NCBI GenBank assembly: GCA_965221405.1 | Contig: CBDCSE010000002.1 | Span: forward strand, 2,108,001-2,172,000 | Direction of reading: 5' to 3' | From: JAPOUP01 sp965221405 | GTDB taxonomy: Bacteria > Pseudomonadota > Alphaproteobacteria > Rhodobacterales > Rhodobacteraceae | Length of the DNA stretch: 64,000 nt | Shown here: in pieces, positions 41,187 through 50,284 of the stretch | Numbering within the stretch: the stretch's first letter is position 1 | Layout of the letters: each line of letters opens with the position of its first letter | Notes under the pieces: model-generated | The model's input: the letters and a program-made list of their open reading frames with translations, nothing else | What the model was told of the DNA's origin: nothing | The model's database searches: none | Position numbers and translations under genes: made by a program

Positions 41187-42103
41187 CCGTGCGACCCCAC
41201 GCCGCCAAGCGAATAGAGTTCGGAAGGTTGCAGCAGGAGGTCAAGCGCGAGCTTTCCACAGACCCCTATCACAATAAGCGCCAGCAGTATGCGAAGATGC
41301 TCCGCTTTCAGACGAACACCTATCCTCGCGCCGATCTGCGCTCCCGTCACACCGCCAGCCAGAAGCAGAACCGCGAGAGCCATGTCAACGGTCTGGGTCG
41401 TGGTGGCATGCATGAGCGTGGTGAAACCTGTGACGAAGGTGATCTGGAAAAGCGAGGTTCCGATCACGACCTTTGTCGGCATGCCAAGTATGTAGATCAT
41501 GGCTGGTACCATTATGAAACCACCGCCGACACCCATGACCGCGGCTAGAATGCCAACCAGGATTCCAATCGTGAGCGGCGGAATCACCGAAATATAAAGC
41601 GAGCTCGCGCGGAATTTCACCTTGAGGGGCAAGGCATGGATCCAGCTGTGCTTTCGGCGCTTCCGCACCCCACCCGGAAGCCGGCTTCTGCGTATCGCGT
41701 TCAGGCTCTCGACAAACATCAGGGAGCCGATGATCCCCAGGAACACCACATAGCAGAGCCTGACGATAAGATCGATCTGCCCCATCGACCGCAGTGTCGC
41801 GAAGATCTGCACTCCGAGCGCAGCGCCGAGGATCCCGCCGACCAGAAGGACCAGCCCCATTTTCAGGTCCACTGTCCTGCGCCTGATATGCGCCAGTGCG
41901 CCCGAGCATGACGAGGCGACGATCTGGTTGGCTTCCGTCGCGACCGCGACCGCCGGCGGAATGCCGATGAAAAACAGCAGCGGCGTCATCAGGAAACCGC
42001 CGCCAACCCCGAACATGCCGGACAGCAGACCGACCAGCCCGCCCAGCCCCAGGACCAGAAACGCGTTGACCGATACCTCGGCTATCGGGAGGTAGATATG
42101 CAC
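41183..42103 (-). CDS. TauE/SafE-family anion exporter
   Basis: Putative export of sulfite or organosulfonate-derived anions. 306 residues with about eight hydrophobic segments. Two glycine-rich inverted repeats: SGMFGVGGGFLMTPLLFF near 30 and VMGVGGGFIMVPAMI near 185, the hallmark of the family. The frame opens at 42148. I prefer the GTG at 42103 because VHIYLPIAEVSVNAFLVLG is the usual N-terminus, though no ribosome-binding site is clear. It is coupled to the downstream TIGR02186 gene. Confidence 0.88.
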   Translation of the reverse strand: MHIYLPIAEVSVNAFLVLGLGGLVGLLSGMFGVGGGFLMTPLLFFIGIPPAVAVATEANQIVASSCSGALAHIRRRTVDLKMGLVLLVGGILGAALGVQIFATLRSMGQIDLIVRLCYVVFLGIIGSLMFVESLNAIRRSRLPGGVRKRRKHSWIHALPLKVKFRASSLYISVIPPLTIGILVGILAAVMGVGGGFIMVPAMIYILGMPTKVVIGTSLFQITFVTGFTTLMHATTTQTVDMALAVLLLAGGVTGAQIGARIGVRLKAEHLRILLALIVIGVCGKLALDLLLQPSELYSLGGVGSHG

Positions 42104-42258
42104 GGTAAACCAGAATTCAGAACCACGGCGCCCGTCTCGGCAGGTCACGCGACCGGACGGCGCAACCGGCCGCTAGGGACGTTCCATGCCCTGGCGGCGC
42201 CGGCCGCCGGATCGGTTCGGTCCTCCGTCCGCGTTCCGTCCGGGTTCGCGGACCCGGA

Positions 42259-43062
42259 TCAGCCACGGGACAGATACCTGCGCAGCACCCGCTCGAGCTT
42301 GGCGGCGCCAAGCGGCGCCATGGCCTTGGTGTGCTCGTGGCCGATCGCCTCGTCGGAAAGTCCGGCCGCCATGTTGGTGATCACCGAGACCGCCGCGACC
42401 TTAAGCCCGAGGAACCGTGAGAGTATCGCTTCGGGCACGGTCGACATCCCGACCGCGTCCGCGCCGAGCGTCCGGACGGCGCGTATCTCCGCCGGGGTCT
42501 CGAACGATGGACCGGAAAACCAGGCATACACACCCTGTTCCAGCCCGATCCTCTCCTCATTCGCTGCCGATAGGAGATCGGTGCGCATTCCTGGATCATA
42601 GGTCTCTGCCAGCGGTACGAAACGTGCGTCCGACGGCTCTCCGATCAGCGGGTTGCGGCCGGAGAAATCTATGTGATCGGTCACCAGCATCAGACCGCCC
42701 GGAGGAATGTCCGGTCGCAGCGATCCGGCCGCGTTGGTGAGTAACAGCCGGTCCACTCCAAGAACCTTAAGCACTTCGAGCGGAAGCCGCATGGCGTCCG
42801 CCCTGCCGGACTCGTAGTAATGGACCCGCCCTCCAAGAGCGGCGACACGTGTGCCTTCCAGTATGCCGATCACGAGTTTCGGATTGTGCCCGCTCACACC
42901 GGCGTGCGGAAAGCCGGGGAGGTCGGAATAGTCTATCGATGGTCCATCGATCCCATCCACGAGATGTCCGAGTCCAGAACCGAGAACCAGACCGAGTGCG
43001 GGAGGGTCATCTCCCGCACGGTTGCGGATCAGGCGGGCGAGTTCCTCAGCGTTCCTTGACAT
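42259..43062 (-). CDS. Purine nucleoside phosphorylase
   Basis: Phosphorolysis of purine nucleosides to base and ribose 1-phosphate. 267 residues, trimeric PNP class: LGLVLGSGLGHLVDGI, GRVHYYESG (phosphate/ribose), TNAAGSL, GPSFETPAEIR and SVITNMAAG. GGGAGGGGA precedes the ATG at 43062. It overlaps the upstream permease gene by 17 bp and is the last gene of a nucleoside importer operon, so imported nucleosides would be split at once. Confidence 0.94.
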   Translation of the reverse strand: MSRNAEELARLIRNRAGDDPPALGLVLGSGLGHLVDGIDGPSIDYSDLPGFPHAGVSGHNPKLVIGILEGTRVAALGGRVHYYESGRADAMRLPLEVLKVLGVDRLLLTNAAGSLRPDIPPGGLMLVTDHIDFSGRNPLIGEPSDARFVPLAETYDPGMRTDLLSAANEERIGLEQGVYAWFSGPSFETPAEIRAVRTLGADAVGMSTVPEAILSRFLGLKVAAVSVITNMAAGLSDEAIGHEHTKAMAPLGAAKLERVLRRYLSRG

Positions 43063-44092
43063 AGGGCTCCCCTCCCGCACGTGGTGGAATCGCCTTGCCG
43101 ACAAATCCTGCCAGAATTACGACCGTCAGGATATAGGGGAGCGCCTGCATGAACTGCACGGGTATCTGAATTCCAAGTACCTCAATGTTCTGAAACCTGT
43201 TGCCAATAGCCTCAAGCAGCCCGAACAGCAGGCAGGCCATCAAAGCGTAGCCCGGTCGCCATTTCGCGAATATCAGGGCCGCCAGGGCGATGAAACCGCG
43301 GCCCGCGCTCATCTCCTTCACGAAACCCGCCGCCAGTCCAGTGGCAAGGTACGTGCCGGAAAGCCCGCAGAGCAGGCCACAGATCAGAACCGCCGTGTAG
43401 CGCAGTCTGATCACCGACACGCCTGCCGTGTCAACCGATTCCGGATTTTCGCCAACCGCTCGAAGCCGAAGGCCGAAACGGGTTCGAAACAGCAGCCACC
43501 AGGTAAGGAACACGGCTAACAGGCCAATATAGACCAACAGCGTGTGGCCCGAGAGTAATTCGTTATAGATCGGCCCGAACAGCGGAACATTCCTGAGCTG
43601 TTCCGCAAATGGAAGAGTGATTTCCTGGAAGCGCGCCGAACCTTCGAGCTGGGGCGTCCTGCCCCCGAGGCCGAACCAGTTCTCGCCAATGATCACGGTG
43701 ATGCCGGAAGCGAGGAAATTTATGGCCACTCCGGAAATCAGCTGGTTGCCACGAAAGGTGATCGAGGCGATGCCATGGATGAGCGCAAGGGCCATGGATG
43801 CTCCCATACCGGCCAGAACCCCGAACACTATAGGCATTATCGGCACGCCGCCGGTGATCTCAACGCAGGCGCCGGTGAATGGAACGCACAGAGGCATTGG
43901 CGCGTCGACATAGGTCATCATTAGCGCGGAGACCGACGCAGCCATGAATGCCGATACGAGAATCTTGCCTTCCAGACCAATATCGAAAATGCCGGCGCGT
44001 TCGGAAAACAGGCCCGCGAGACAGGCGAACAGGAGTGGCGTGGCGAGCCGAAGCGCCGAGTCGAGAATCTGCAGGACAGTCATGAGGTCCAT
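43046..44092 (-). CDS. Nucleoside-type ABC transporter permease, second subunit
   Basis: 348 residues with about nine hydrophobic segments; BPD_transp_2 family of the BMP-type importers. Typical motifs: GLFSERAGIFDIGLEGKIL at the N-terminus and TWWLLFRTRFGLRLRAVGENP (EAA-like loop). It shares one base with the preceding permease stop. Its partner genes (ATPase, other permease, BMP lipoprotein-like receptor) are directly upstream; PNP is downstream. Confidence 0.94.
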   Translation of the reverse strand: MDLMTVLQILDSALRLATPLLFACLAGLFSERAGIFDIGLEGKILVSAFMAASVSALMMTYVDAPMPLCVPFTGACVEITGGVPIMPIVFGVLAGMGASMALALIHGIASITFRGNQLISGVAINFLASGITVIIGENWFGLGGRTPQLEGSARFQEITLPFAEQLRNVPLFGPIYNELLSGHTLLVYIGLLAVFLTWWLLFRTRFGLRLRAVGENPESVDTAGVSVIRLRYTAVLICGLLCGLSGTYLATGLAAGFVKEMSAGRGFIALAALIFAKWRPGYALMACLLFGLLEAIGNRFQNIEVLGIQIPVQFMQALPYILTVVILAGFVGKAIPPRAGGEPYVKER

Positions 44093-45192
44093 CAGATTGC
44101 CCTTTTCCCGAGCCGCTGGAAGAGTTGCTGTAGGGGCAGCCGGATCATGTTGTCCAAGGCACCGGTAAACAGGATCACGAGCGCCTGGATCACCAGAATC
44201 ATCTCACGGCTGATGGCGGGAATCTCGAATTCAAGCTCTCCGCCGCCCTGATACAGCATCCCGAAAAGCAGGCCGGCCAAAAGCACCCCGAGTGGATGCG
44301 ACCGTCCCATCAGCGCCACCGCGATGCCGACAAATCCAGCGCCCTGCACGGGATCGGTTACCAGCCGCTCCGCTTCACCCATCACGGCGTTGATACCCAT
44401 CAGGCCAGCCAGACTACCGGATATCAGCATGGTGATCATTGTGATCCGCACTGGCGAAATGCCGGCGTAGACCGCGGCCGGTTCCGAGTGGCCGAAAGCC
44501 CGGATCTGGTAGCCAAGCCGTGTGCGCCAAAGAAGGATGTAGACCAGCATGCAGCAGATCAGTGCCACGGCGAATGTGATGTTTGCGGGCGTCGACCGCG
44601 AAAACCCAAGACCGATTACGCTGAGCATGTCATGGGCGTTGGGCAGGAAAGCGCCTTCCGGAAACCGTGCAGTCTCCGGTGCCATCGACCCTGGCTTCTT
44701 CAGCACGTTCACCAGCAGGTAGATCATCAGAGCCGAGGCGATGAAGTTGAACATGATGGTCGTAATGACGATATGGCTGCCGCGGGTCGCCTGCAGGAAC
44801 GCCGGTATGGCCGCCCATGCCGCTCCAAATGCAGCACCTCCGAGAATGGCGAATGGAAGGGCCAACGCCCAATGCGGCCAGGGAATCGCGAGGCAGACAA
44901 GCGCCACGCCCAACCCCCCGATAGCGGCTTGCCCTTCGCCACCGATGTTGAACAGTTTCGCCTGAAAGGCGACCGCAACCGCGAGCCCCGTGAATATGAA
45001 ATTTGTGGCGTAGTATATTGTGTAGCCCCAGCCGTAGGTTGAACCAACGGCACCTTTCACCATGATCGACATCGATCTGATGGGATCTTCGCCAATGTAA
45101 AGCACGACGAGACCCGAGACCATGAGCGCGAGTGACAGGTTGATCAGCGGGATCAACGCGACATCGACCCATTTTGGCATCCTGTCCATCAC
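44092..45192 (-). CDS. Nucleoside-type ABC transporter permease, first subunit
   Basis: 366 residues with about nine hydrophobic segments. Typical motifs: AVAFQAKLFNIGGEGQ, ATRGSHIVITTIMFNFIAS and WRTRLGYQIRAFGHSEPAAV (EAA-like loop). Same family as the following permease; together they form the channel. The start overlaps the ATPase stop (ATGA). Substrate inferred to be purine nucleosides from the PNP gene in the operon. Confidence 0.94.
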   Translation of the reverse strand: MMDRMPKWVDVALIPLINLSLALMVSGLVVLYIGEDPIRSMSIMVKGAVGSTYGWGYTIYYATNFIFTGLAVAVAFQAKLFNIGGEGQAAIGGLGVALVCLAIPWPHWALALPFAILGGAAFGAAWAAIPAFLQATRGSHIVITTIMFNFIASALMIYLLVNVLKKPGSMAPETARFPEGAFLPNAHDMLSVIGLGFSRSTPANITFAVALICCMLVYILLWRTRLGYQIRAFGHSEPAAVYAGISPVRITMITMLISGSLAGLMGINAVMGEAERLVTDPVQGAGFVGIAVALMGRSHPLGVLLAGLLFGMLYQGGGELEFEIPAISREMILVIQALVILFTGALDNMIRLPLQQLFQRLGKRAI

Positions 45193-46721
45193 GCGGCCCT
45201 GGCGTCGACACCAGCCATCAGAAGCCCCAGTTCGCGCTCGTCGGTCTCGCCCGGCAGGCGTTCTCCCATAATGCGGCCGTCGAACATGACCGCGATCCTG
45301 TCCGCGAGTGACATGATTTCGTCAAGCTCCACGCTTACAAGTAGGATGGCGGTGCCGTCATCGCGCAGGTCAACAATGTGCTGATGGATGAATTCTATGG
45401 CGCCTATGTCCACTCCTCGTGTCGGCTGCCCCACCAAAAGCAGGTCCGGCCCGCGTGTCATCTCACGGGCGAGAACAAGCTTCTGCTGGTTGCCCCCCGA
45501 AAAACTCTTGGCCGGGAGCGCCGGGATCGGTGGCCGCACGTCGAACTCTTTCATTTTCCTCTCGGCATCCCGTCTAATCGCGGCATTGTCCATCAGAAGC
45601 CGACCCCTCTGGTAAGCCGGGTCATGATGATAGCCGAAGACCATGTTCTCCCACGCGAAGAAATCCATGATCAGGCCGAGATGCTGTCGGTCCTCGGGGA
45701 CGTGTGCGATGCCATGTGCACGTCTTGACTGCCCATCCGCGCGTCGCCCGCTCAGGTTGATCCCGATACCGCTGATCCTGACGTTTCCTGTCGCGGCGGT
45801 GATTCCGCCAAGCACCTGAAGAAGCTCGGACTGGCCATTTCCGGCGACACCGGCAATTCCGAGGATCTCCCCGGCATGGACGTTGAACGAAACGTCGTCC
45901 AGACGCTGTACGCCATCCGCATCGGTGACGCTGAGGTTCTCGACCTCGAGAACGGCCTCGCCGGGTTCCGCCTGTTTCTTGTCGATGCGCAGCAGAACCT
46001 TCCGGCCCACCATCAATTCCGCCAGCTGTTCAGGGCTGGTTCGGGCGGTCGGTAGGGTCGCAACCATCTCACCTCCCCGCATGACGCTGACGGCATCGGT
46101 GATCTCCATTATCTCGCGAAGTTTATGGGTGATGAGGATGATCGTTTTGCCCTGGCTTCTCAGTCCTTCAAGAATGCGGAAAAGGTGATCGGCTTCGGCT
46201 GGTGTCAGCACGCCCGTGGGCTCGTCGAGAATCAGGATATCCGCCTGCCGGTAGAGCGCCTTGAGAATTTCCACCCGTTGCTGCATCCCGACGCCGATAT
46301 CCTCGATCAATGCGTCAGGATCCACGTTCAGTTCGTATTCATCTGCAAGACGCTTAAGTTCTTTGCGCGCTTTTGCCTTGGAAGGCTGGAGCATCGCGCC
46401 GTCCTCAGCTCCCAGGATGATGTTTTCAAGAACGGTGAAATTCTGCACCAGCTTGAAGTGCTGAAAGACCATTCCAATTCCCGCGCCGATCGCATGCTGG
46501 GGCTCACGGATGTCCGTGCCGACTCCGTTGATGGAGATCTTACCGGAGTCAGCCTGGTAGAAACCGTACAGGATTGACATAAGTGTCGACTTGCCGGCTC
46601 CGTTCTCGCCGATGATGCCATGAATGGTTCCGGGCATCACCTTTATGTGGATATTCCTGTTTGCCTGAACGGGCCCAAACGCTTTGGAAATCCCGGTGAG
46701 CTCGATGGCCGGAGCCGTCAT
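45189..46721 (-). CDS. Nucleoside-type ABC transporter ATPase, two nucleotide-binding domains
   Basis: 510 residues, duplicated ABC domains as in sugar/nucleoside importers. First domain Walker A GENGAGKST (about 38-46) and Walker B ILILDEPTG. Second domain (about 255-500) has a degenerate Walker A region GVAGNGQSE, signature SGGNQQKLVLAREM and DLLLVGQPTRG. It overlaps the small NTF2-like gene and the first permease by 4 bp each. Confidence 0.95.
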   Translation of the reverse strand: MTAPAIELTGISKAFGPVQANRNIHIKVMPGTIHGIIGENGAGKSTLMSILYGFYQADSGKISINGVGTDIREPQHAIGAGIGMVFQHFKLVQNFTVLENIILGAEDGAMLQPSKAKARKELKRLADEYELNVDPDALIEDIGVGMQQRVEILKALYRQADILILDEPTGVLTPAEADHLFRILEGLRSQGKTIILITHKLREIMEITDAVSVMRGGEMVATLPTARTSPEQLAELMVGRKVLLRIDKKQAEPGEAVLEVENLSVTDADGVQRLDDVSFNVHAGEILGIAGVAGNGQSELLQVLGGITAATGNVRISGIGINLSGRRADGQSRRAHGIAHVPEDRQHLGLIMDFFAWENMVFGYHHDPAYQRGRLLMDNAAIRRDAERKMKEFDVRPPIPALPAKSFSGGNQQKLVLAREMTRGPDLLLVGQPTRGVDIGAIEFIHQHIVDLRDDGTAILLVSVELDEIMSLADRIAVMFDGRIMGERLPGETDERELGLLMAGVDARAA

Positions 46722-47065
46722 TCAGCCCCCTTGCCCGGAAAGCCGACGGCCCGGACGATCTTTCCGTCCGCGTCGAGGTCGGCGAAATACTGCCCGACCA
46801 TCGACTTGCCTTCGCCGAAATCGAATGTGACATTCGCTCGGATATGCCCGTGGTGTTCGTCTATCGGTTCGATCACCCGCGCACTCGCTCCCGGCGGAAA
46901 TCCGCCAAGGAACTCCAGCATGCCTTCCACCGAGGTGATCGGATCAGGTGTATGTGGATCGGTGTAACGGAAACTTCCGCTGACGGCCGAGCGGATGAGA
47001 TCCGCCCGGCTGTCAGCGTCAATGTCGCTCCACGCCGCGAAAAACCGGTTAATTGCGTCAGTCAT
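46718..47065 (-). CDS. NTF2/SnoaL-like small protein
   Basis: 115 residues from the ATG at 47065 (an in-frame ATG at 47086 is possible). Starts MTDAINRFFAAWSDIDADSR, a helix typical of the NTF2-like cone fold, followed by YTDPHTPDPI and ARVIEPIDEHHGHIRANVTF. No catalytic residues can be assigned. It is inserted between the BMP receptor and the ATPase and coupled to the latter by ATGA, an unusual place for such a gene. Function unknown. Confidence 0.75.
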   Translation of the reverse strand: MTDAINRFFAAWSDIDADSRADLIRSAVSGSFRYTDPHTPDPITSVEGMLEFLGGFPPGASARVIEPIDEHHGHIRANVTFDFGEGKSMVGQYFADLDADGKIVRAVGFPGKGAE

Positions 47066-47105
47066 CGGCGGTAAGACCCGATACATATATTTGGGGGCCG
47101 ACCAC

Positions 47106-48098
47106 TCACCCGACCGGGCAGCTGTCGCTGGACATGTAGTCGTGAACAGTCAGTTCGCCGGAGATGATCATGGCCTTAGCCGCGTCGACCGCCGCAATCA
47201 TCTCTTGGGTAACAAGCGACTGGTTGTGCTCGTCGAGTGCGTAGCCCACGCCCTCCGCCGCCAGATTCATCAGGCTTACGCCTGGTTCAAAACCCTCGAC
47301 GCCGTTGATGAACGTCTCATAGGTCGCGTTATCGACCCTTTTGATCATTGAGGTCAGCACGCTGCCGGGGTGCATGTAGTTCTGGTTGCTATCCACGCCG
47401 ACAGACAGGATGCTCGCGTCAGCAGCGGCCTGCAGCACGCCCACGCCGGTGCCGCCCGCCGCAGCGTAAACGACGTCCGCACCCTGGCTGATCTGGGTGC
47501 GGGTCAACTCTCCCCCCTTTACGGGATCATTCCACGCGGCCGGAGTGGTCCCGGTCATGTTCTGGATGACGGTCGCATCGGGGTTCACCGCCTTAACGCC
47601 TTGTACGTAACCGCAGGCGAACTTACGGATCAGTGGGATATCCATACCGCCAACGAAGCCCACAGTACCTGTTTTGGAAGCCATAGCCGCGAGCATGCCG
47701 ACGAGATAGCTGCCCTCGTGCTCGGCGTAGACGATGGATCTCACATTTGGCGCGTCGACGACCATATCGACGATCGTGAATCTGGTGTCGGGATAGTCTG
47801 GCGCAACCTTTTCCAATGTGGATGCGTTTGCGAAGCCCAGAACGACGATCGGGTTCGCGCCACGTTCCGCCATCTTGCGCATGTTCTGCTCGCGCTGCGC
47901 CTCGGACTGCAGCTCGGTTTCGATGTAGGTGCCACCGGTCTCGGCGACCCAGCGCTGCGCACCGTTGTATGCGGCCTCGTTGAAGGATTTATCGAACTTG
48001 CCACCGAGGTCGATGATCAGTCCAGGTTCGGCCAGAGCGGCTGCGGAGGAAATGACCAGTGCCGCCGCGGCGCCTGTGAGTTTGTTTTTCAGGGTCAT
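47106..48098 (-). CDS. BMP-family nucleoside-binding receptor
   Basis: Periplasmic receptor of the importer. 330 residues: signal peptide about 1-23 (no lipobox cysteine), then DLGGKFDKSFNEAAYNGAQR, FVGGMDIPLIRKFACGYVQG and VLTSMIKRVDNATYE, all typical of the BMP (Med/TmpC) family that binds purine nucleosides. GGGAGAG precedes the ATG. First gene of the operon receptor-NTF2-ATPase-permease-permease-PNP. Confidence 0.94.
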   Translation of the reverse strand: MTLKNKLTGAAAALVISSAAALAEPGLIIDLGGKFDKSFNEAAYNGAQRWVAETGGTYIETELQSEAQREQNMRKMAERGANPIVVLGFANASTLEKVAPDYPDTRFTIVDMVVDAPNVRSIVYAEHEGSYLVGMLAAMASKTGTVGFVGGMDIPLIRKFACGYVQGVKAVNPDATVIQNMTGTTPAAWNDPVKGGELTRTQISQGADVVYAAAGGTGVGVLQAAADASILSVGVDSNQNYMHPGSVLTSMIKRVDNATYETFINGVEGFEPGVSLMNLAAEGVGYALDEHNQSLVTQEMIAAVDAAKAMIISGELTVHDYMSSDSCPVG

Positions 48099-48440
48099 GG
48101 AGCTCTCCCGGTTTGATGTGGGTGGCCGGAGGGGCCGGCTGGATGTGGATGGCGAGCGGATAACTCGCGGATGAATGATTTAGGACTTAGGCGGGGGGGA
48201 TGGTCAACCTGTTTTTTTAGGGGTAGGATTGTTCGTTTCCCGGATCTGCCACCGGCGGCCCGATCCGCAAGTGATTTCTCCGGGAGTGACTCTGGGGGTA
48301 ATTCCCTTCATCGCGCCCGGCGATAGGGCCTTGGGGAATGCCATTCAGACAGTCGCCGACGCTCTCAAGTCTGCCGGTCTCCCGCGGGTAACCCCAGGTT
48401 CGGGAATGATCCGGAACCATGGGAAACCGGGTTCCGGGCA
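48099..48440 (-). other. Intergenic stretch upstream of the BMP receptor
   Basis: 342 bp. It should hold the promoter of the nucleoside operon and the 3' end of the tsaB transcript. A run of T (48211-48217) and a G-run (48192-48198) are visible. No gene recognised; the open frames across it are shadows. Confidence 0.45.
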
Positions 48441-49097
48441 TCACGCCAGTATCATCATGGAGGCATCCGTGGTGGCGGACCTGGCGTCCGGGGCACGAAG
48501 ATAGAGTGGTGCTGGACGTTCGATGGACCAGCCCGCCTTCTGGCGTTCGACCGCGATCAGGGAAATCGCGTGGGCAGGGGCAAATCGCGCCGCAGCGCAT
48601 CTGCTGCCCAACCGGTTCGCCATCTTTTCCGCAATGCTTCCGACACATCGGATATCGGGCCCGGGAAGCTCGTCCATATTCTCGGGTGATGCAATGAATG
48701 GCGCGGGATCCCCAAACCCATGCCTTTGAAAATAGCCCATTCCCCGATATGCGTCCAGGCAGGTTAGAACCGGCCGACCGACACCGTGCGCAACGGCTTC
48801 AAGAAGTGTGACGCCAATCGCTGGAACGCCAAGTCCCAGTGCCAGTCCGCGGGCCGCGGACACCGAGATTCGGACTCCGGTGAAACTGCCTGGTCCGACG
48901 CCGACGCCGACCGCGTCAAGGTCGCGCCAGGCGACGCCCGCTCCTTTGAGTACCTCCGTTAACATCGGCAGGAGCCGTTCAGCCTGGCCTCGGGTCATGC
49001 TCTCGTGCCGCTCCGCCAGACACTGTTCTCCCGCAAGCAGCGCGGCCCCGCAATACGGCCCCGATGTGTCGAAGCCAAGAACCAGTGGCTCAGGCAA
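48441..49097 (-). CDS. tsaB: tRNA t6A biosynthesis protein TsaB (YeaZ)
   Basis: Non-catalytic partner of TsaD in N6-threonylcarbamoyladenosine formation on tRNA. 218 residues; ASKHA-like fold with VLGFDTSGPYCGAALL at the N-terminus and VGVGPGSFTGVRI (near 65-77) as the diagnostic motif. The start is a TTG at 49097, overlapping the NifU-like stop by 8 bp; no ATG fits before the conserved strand. In many relatives rimI follows, but here the BMP operon does. Confidence 0.92.
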   Translation of the reverse strand: MPEPLVLGFDTSGPYCGAALLAGEQCLAERHESMTRGQAERLLPMLTEVLKGAGVAWRDLDAVGVGVGPGSFTGVRISVSAARGLALGLGVPAIGVTLLEAVAHGVGRPVLTCLDAYRGMGYFQRHGFGDPAPFIASPENMDELPGPDIRCVGSIAEKMANRLGSRCAAARFAPAHAISLIAVERQKAGWSIERPAPLYLRAPDARSATTDASMMILA

Positions 49098-49644
49098 CCG
49101 GGCGCACTTCGGTGACTTCCGGAATGTAGTGCCGAAGGAGGTTCTCGATTCCCATCTTGAGGGTCAGTGTTGACGACGGGCAACCGGCGCAGGCACCCTG
49201 CATGTGCAGATACACCACCCCGCGCTCGAAGCCGTGGAAGGTGATATCACCACCGTCCTGGGCGACCGCCGGGCGCACCCTGGTGTCGAGAAGTTCCTTT
49301 ATCTGGCCCACGATTTCGGAATCCGGCCCTTCGTGCGAGGCGTGTCCGGAGGCGGTTTCGCCGGTGATCGCGGGCAGGCCTGACTGGTAGTGTTCCATAA
49401 TCGCGCCGAGGACGGAGGGTTTGAGATGCTCCCAAGCGATACTCTCCGCCTTGGTCACCGTCACGAAGTCATTGGCGAGAAAGACGCCCGTCACGCCGCC
49501 CACGGCGAAGATCCGCCCCGCCAGCGGCGAATCTCCCGCCGCCTCCACCGAGGTGAAGTCAGCCGTGCCGGCGTCAAGAACCGTTTTGCCGGGCAGGAAT
49601 TTCAGGGTAGCCGGATTTGGAGTGGATTCGGTCTGGATAAACAT
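49090..49644 (-). CDS. NifU-family iron-sulphur scaffold protein (NfuA-like)
   Basis: Delivers [4Fe-4S] clusters. 184 residues: NFU N-terminal domain (MFIQTESTPNPATLKFLPG) and a C-terminal NifU domain with DGGDITFHGF and the cluster-binding CAGC. AAGGGAA precedes the ATG at 49644; the frame is open to 49698. It is coupled to tsaB, a common pair in alphaproteobacteria. Confidence 0.95.
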   Translation of the reverse strand: MFIQTESTPNPATLKFLPGKTVLDAGTADFTSVEAAGDSPLAGRIFAVGGVTGVFLANDFVTVTKAESIAWEHLKPSVLGAIMEHYQSGLPAITGETASGHASHEGPDSEIVGQIKELLDTRVRPAVAQDGGDITFHGFERGVVYLHMQGACAGCPSSTLTLKMGIENLLRHYIPEVTEVRPVA

Positions 49645-50284
49645 CGTCAGGTTCCCTTGCTGGTCCATTGATATTCTTGCTTGACGCACTGATGTCAAGG
49701 AGTTCTGGAATCATTCTAAACTATCGCTCCGCGATTGTTCATGACGGCTTCCCCGGGGACGCCGTCAATGTTCCGTAAGCTTTTGGGATACCGCGCGACG
49801 GTACCCGCGAGGCTCCGGAAAACACGCCCGTAAGACGGGCATGATTACATCGATAGCGGGCGCCGTATGCCGACATAACACCCCGAACCCAGGCCTCCGG
49901 GATCGCGCTCGCGGTGGATAGGTCTGATCGATGGATGCTCCGGGCCGCAAGGGCGGCCTTTCCCCAACCCGCCCGGAGACCGGACCTCCCGCTCGCCGAC
50001 GCCCGCATGTACGGCGTCCGCTTCGCCCTCGGGTGGCCGCCCGACGGTCAAGGGAGGCCACCACAGCGGTTCGTCGGCTCCGGTTCTGGTGGGGGAGACA
50101 GAGAACGTCGATGGCGGCCCCGCGCACCTGGCCCGGGTGAGGTACCCTGACCCGCGCCGCGGGGAATTCCCGGCGGCGCGGGTGGTCGCTTTCGAACGCG
50201 GGGCCCGGCGGCGGTAGGAACCGCCAGCCCGAACACCGCGACGGCCGGCCGGGACGCCGGGATCCGGGCAGGGGTTCCGCGCCT
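49645..50284. other. Long non-coding stretch between the NifU-like and TAXI genes
   Basis: 640 bp. The first part contains a symmetric element at about 49743-49766 (GACGGC, CCCCGGGG centre, GCCGTC) that could end the TAXI operon. The rest is GC-rich with low-complexity open frames on both strands. No gene or RNA recognised. Confidence 0.45.
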
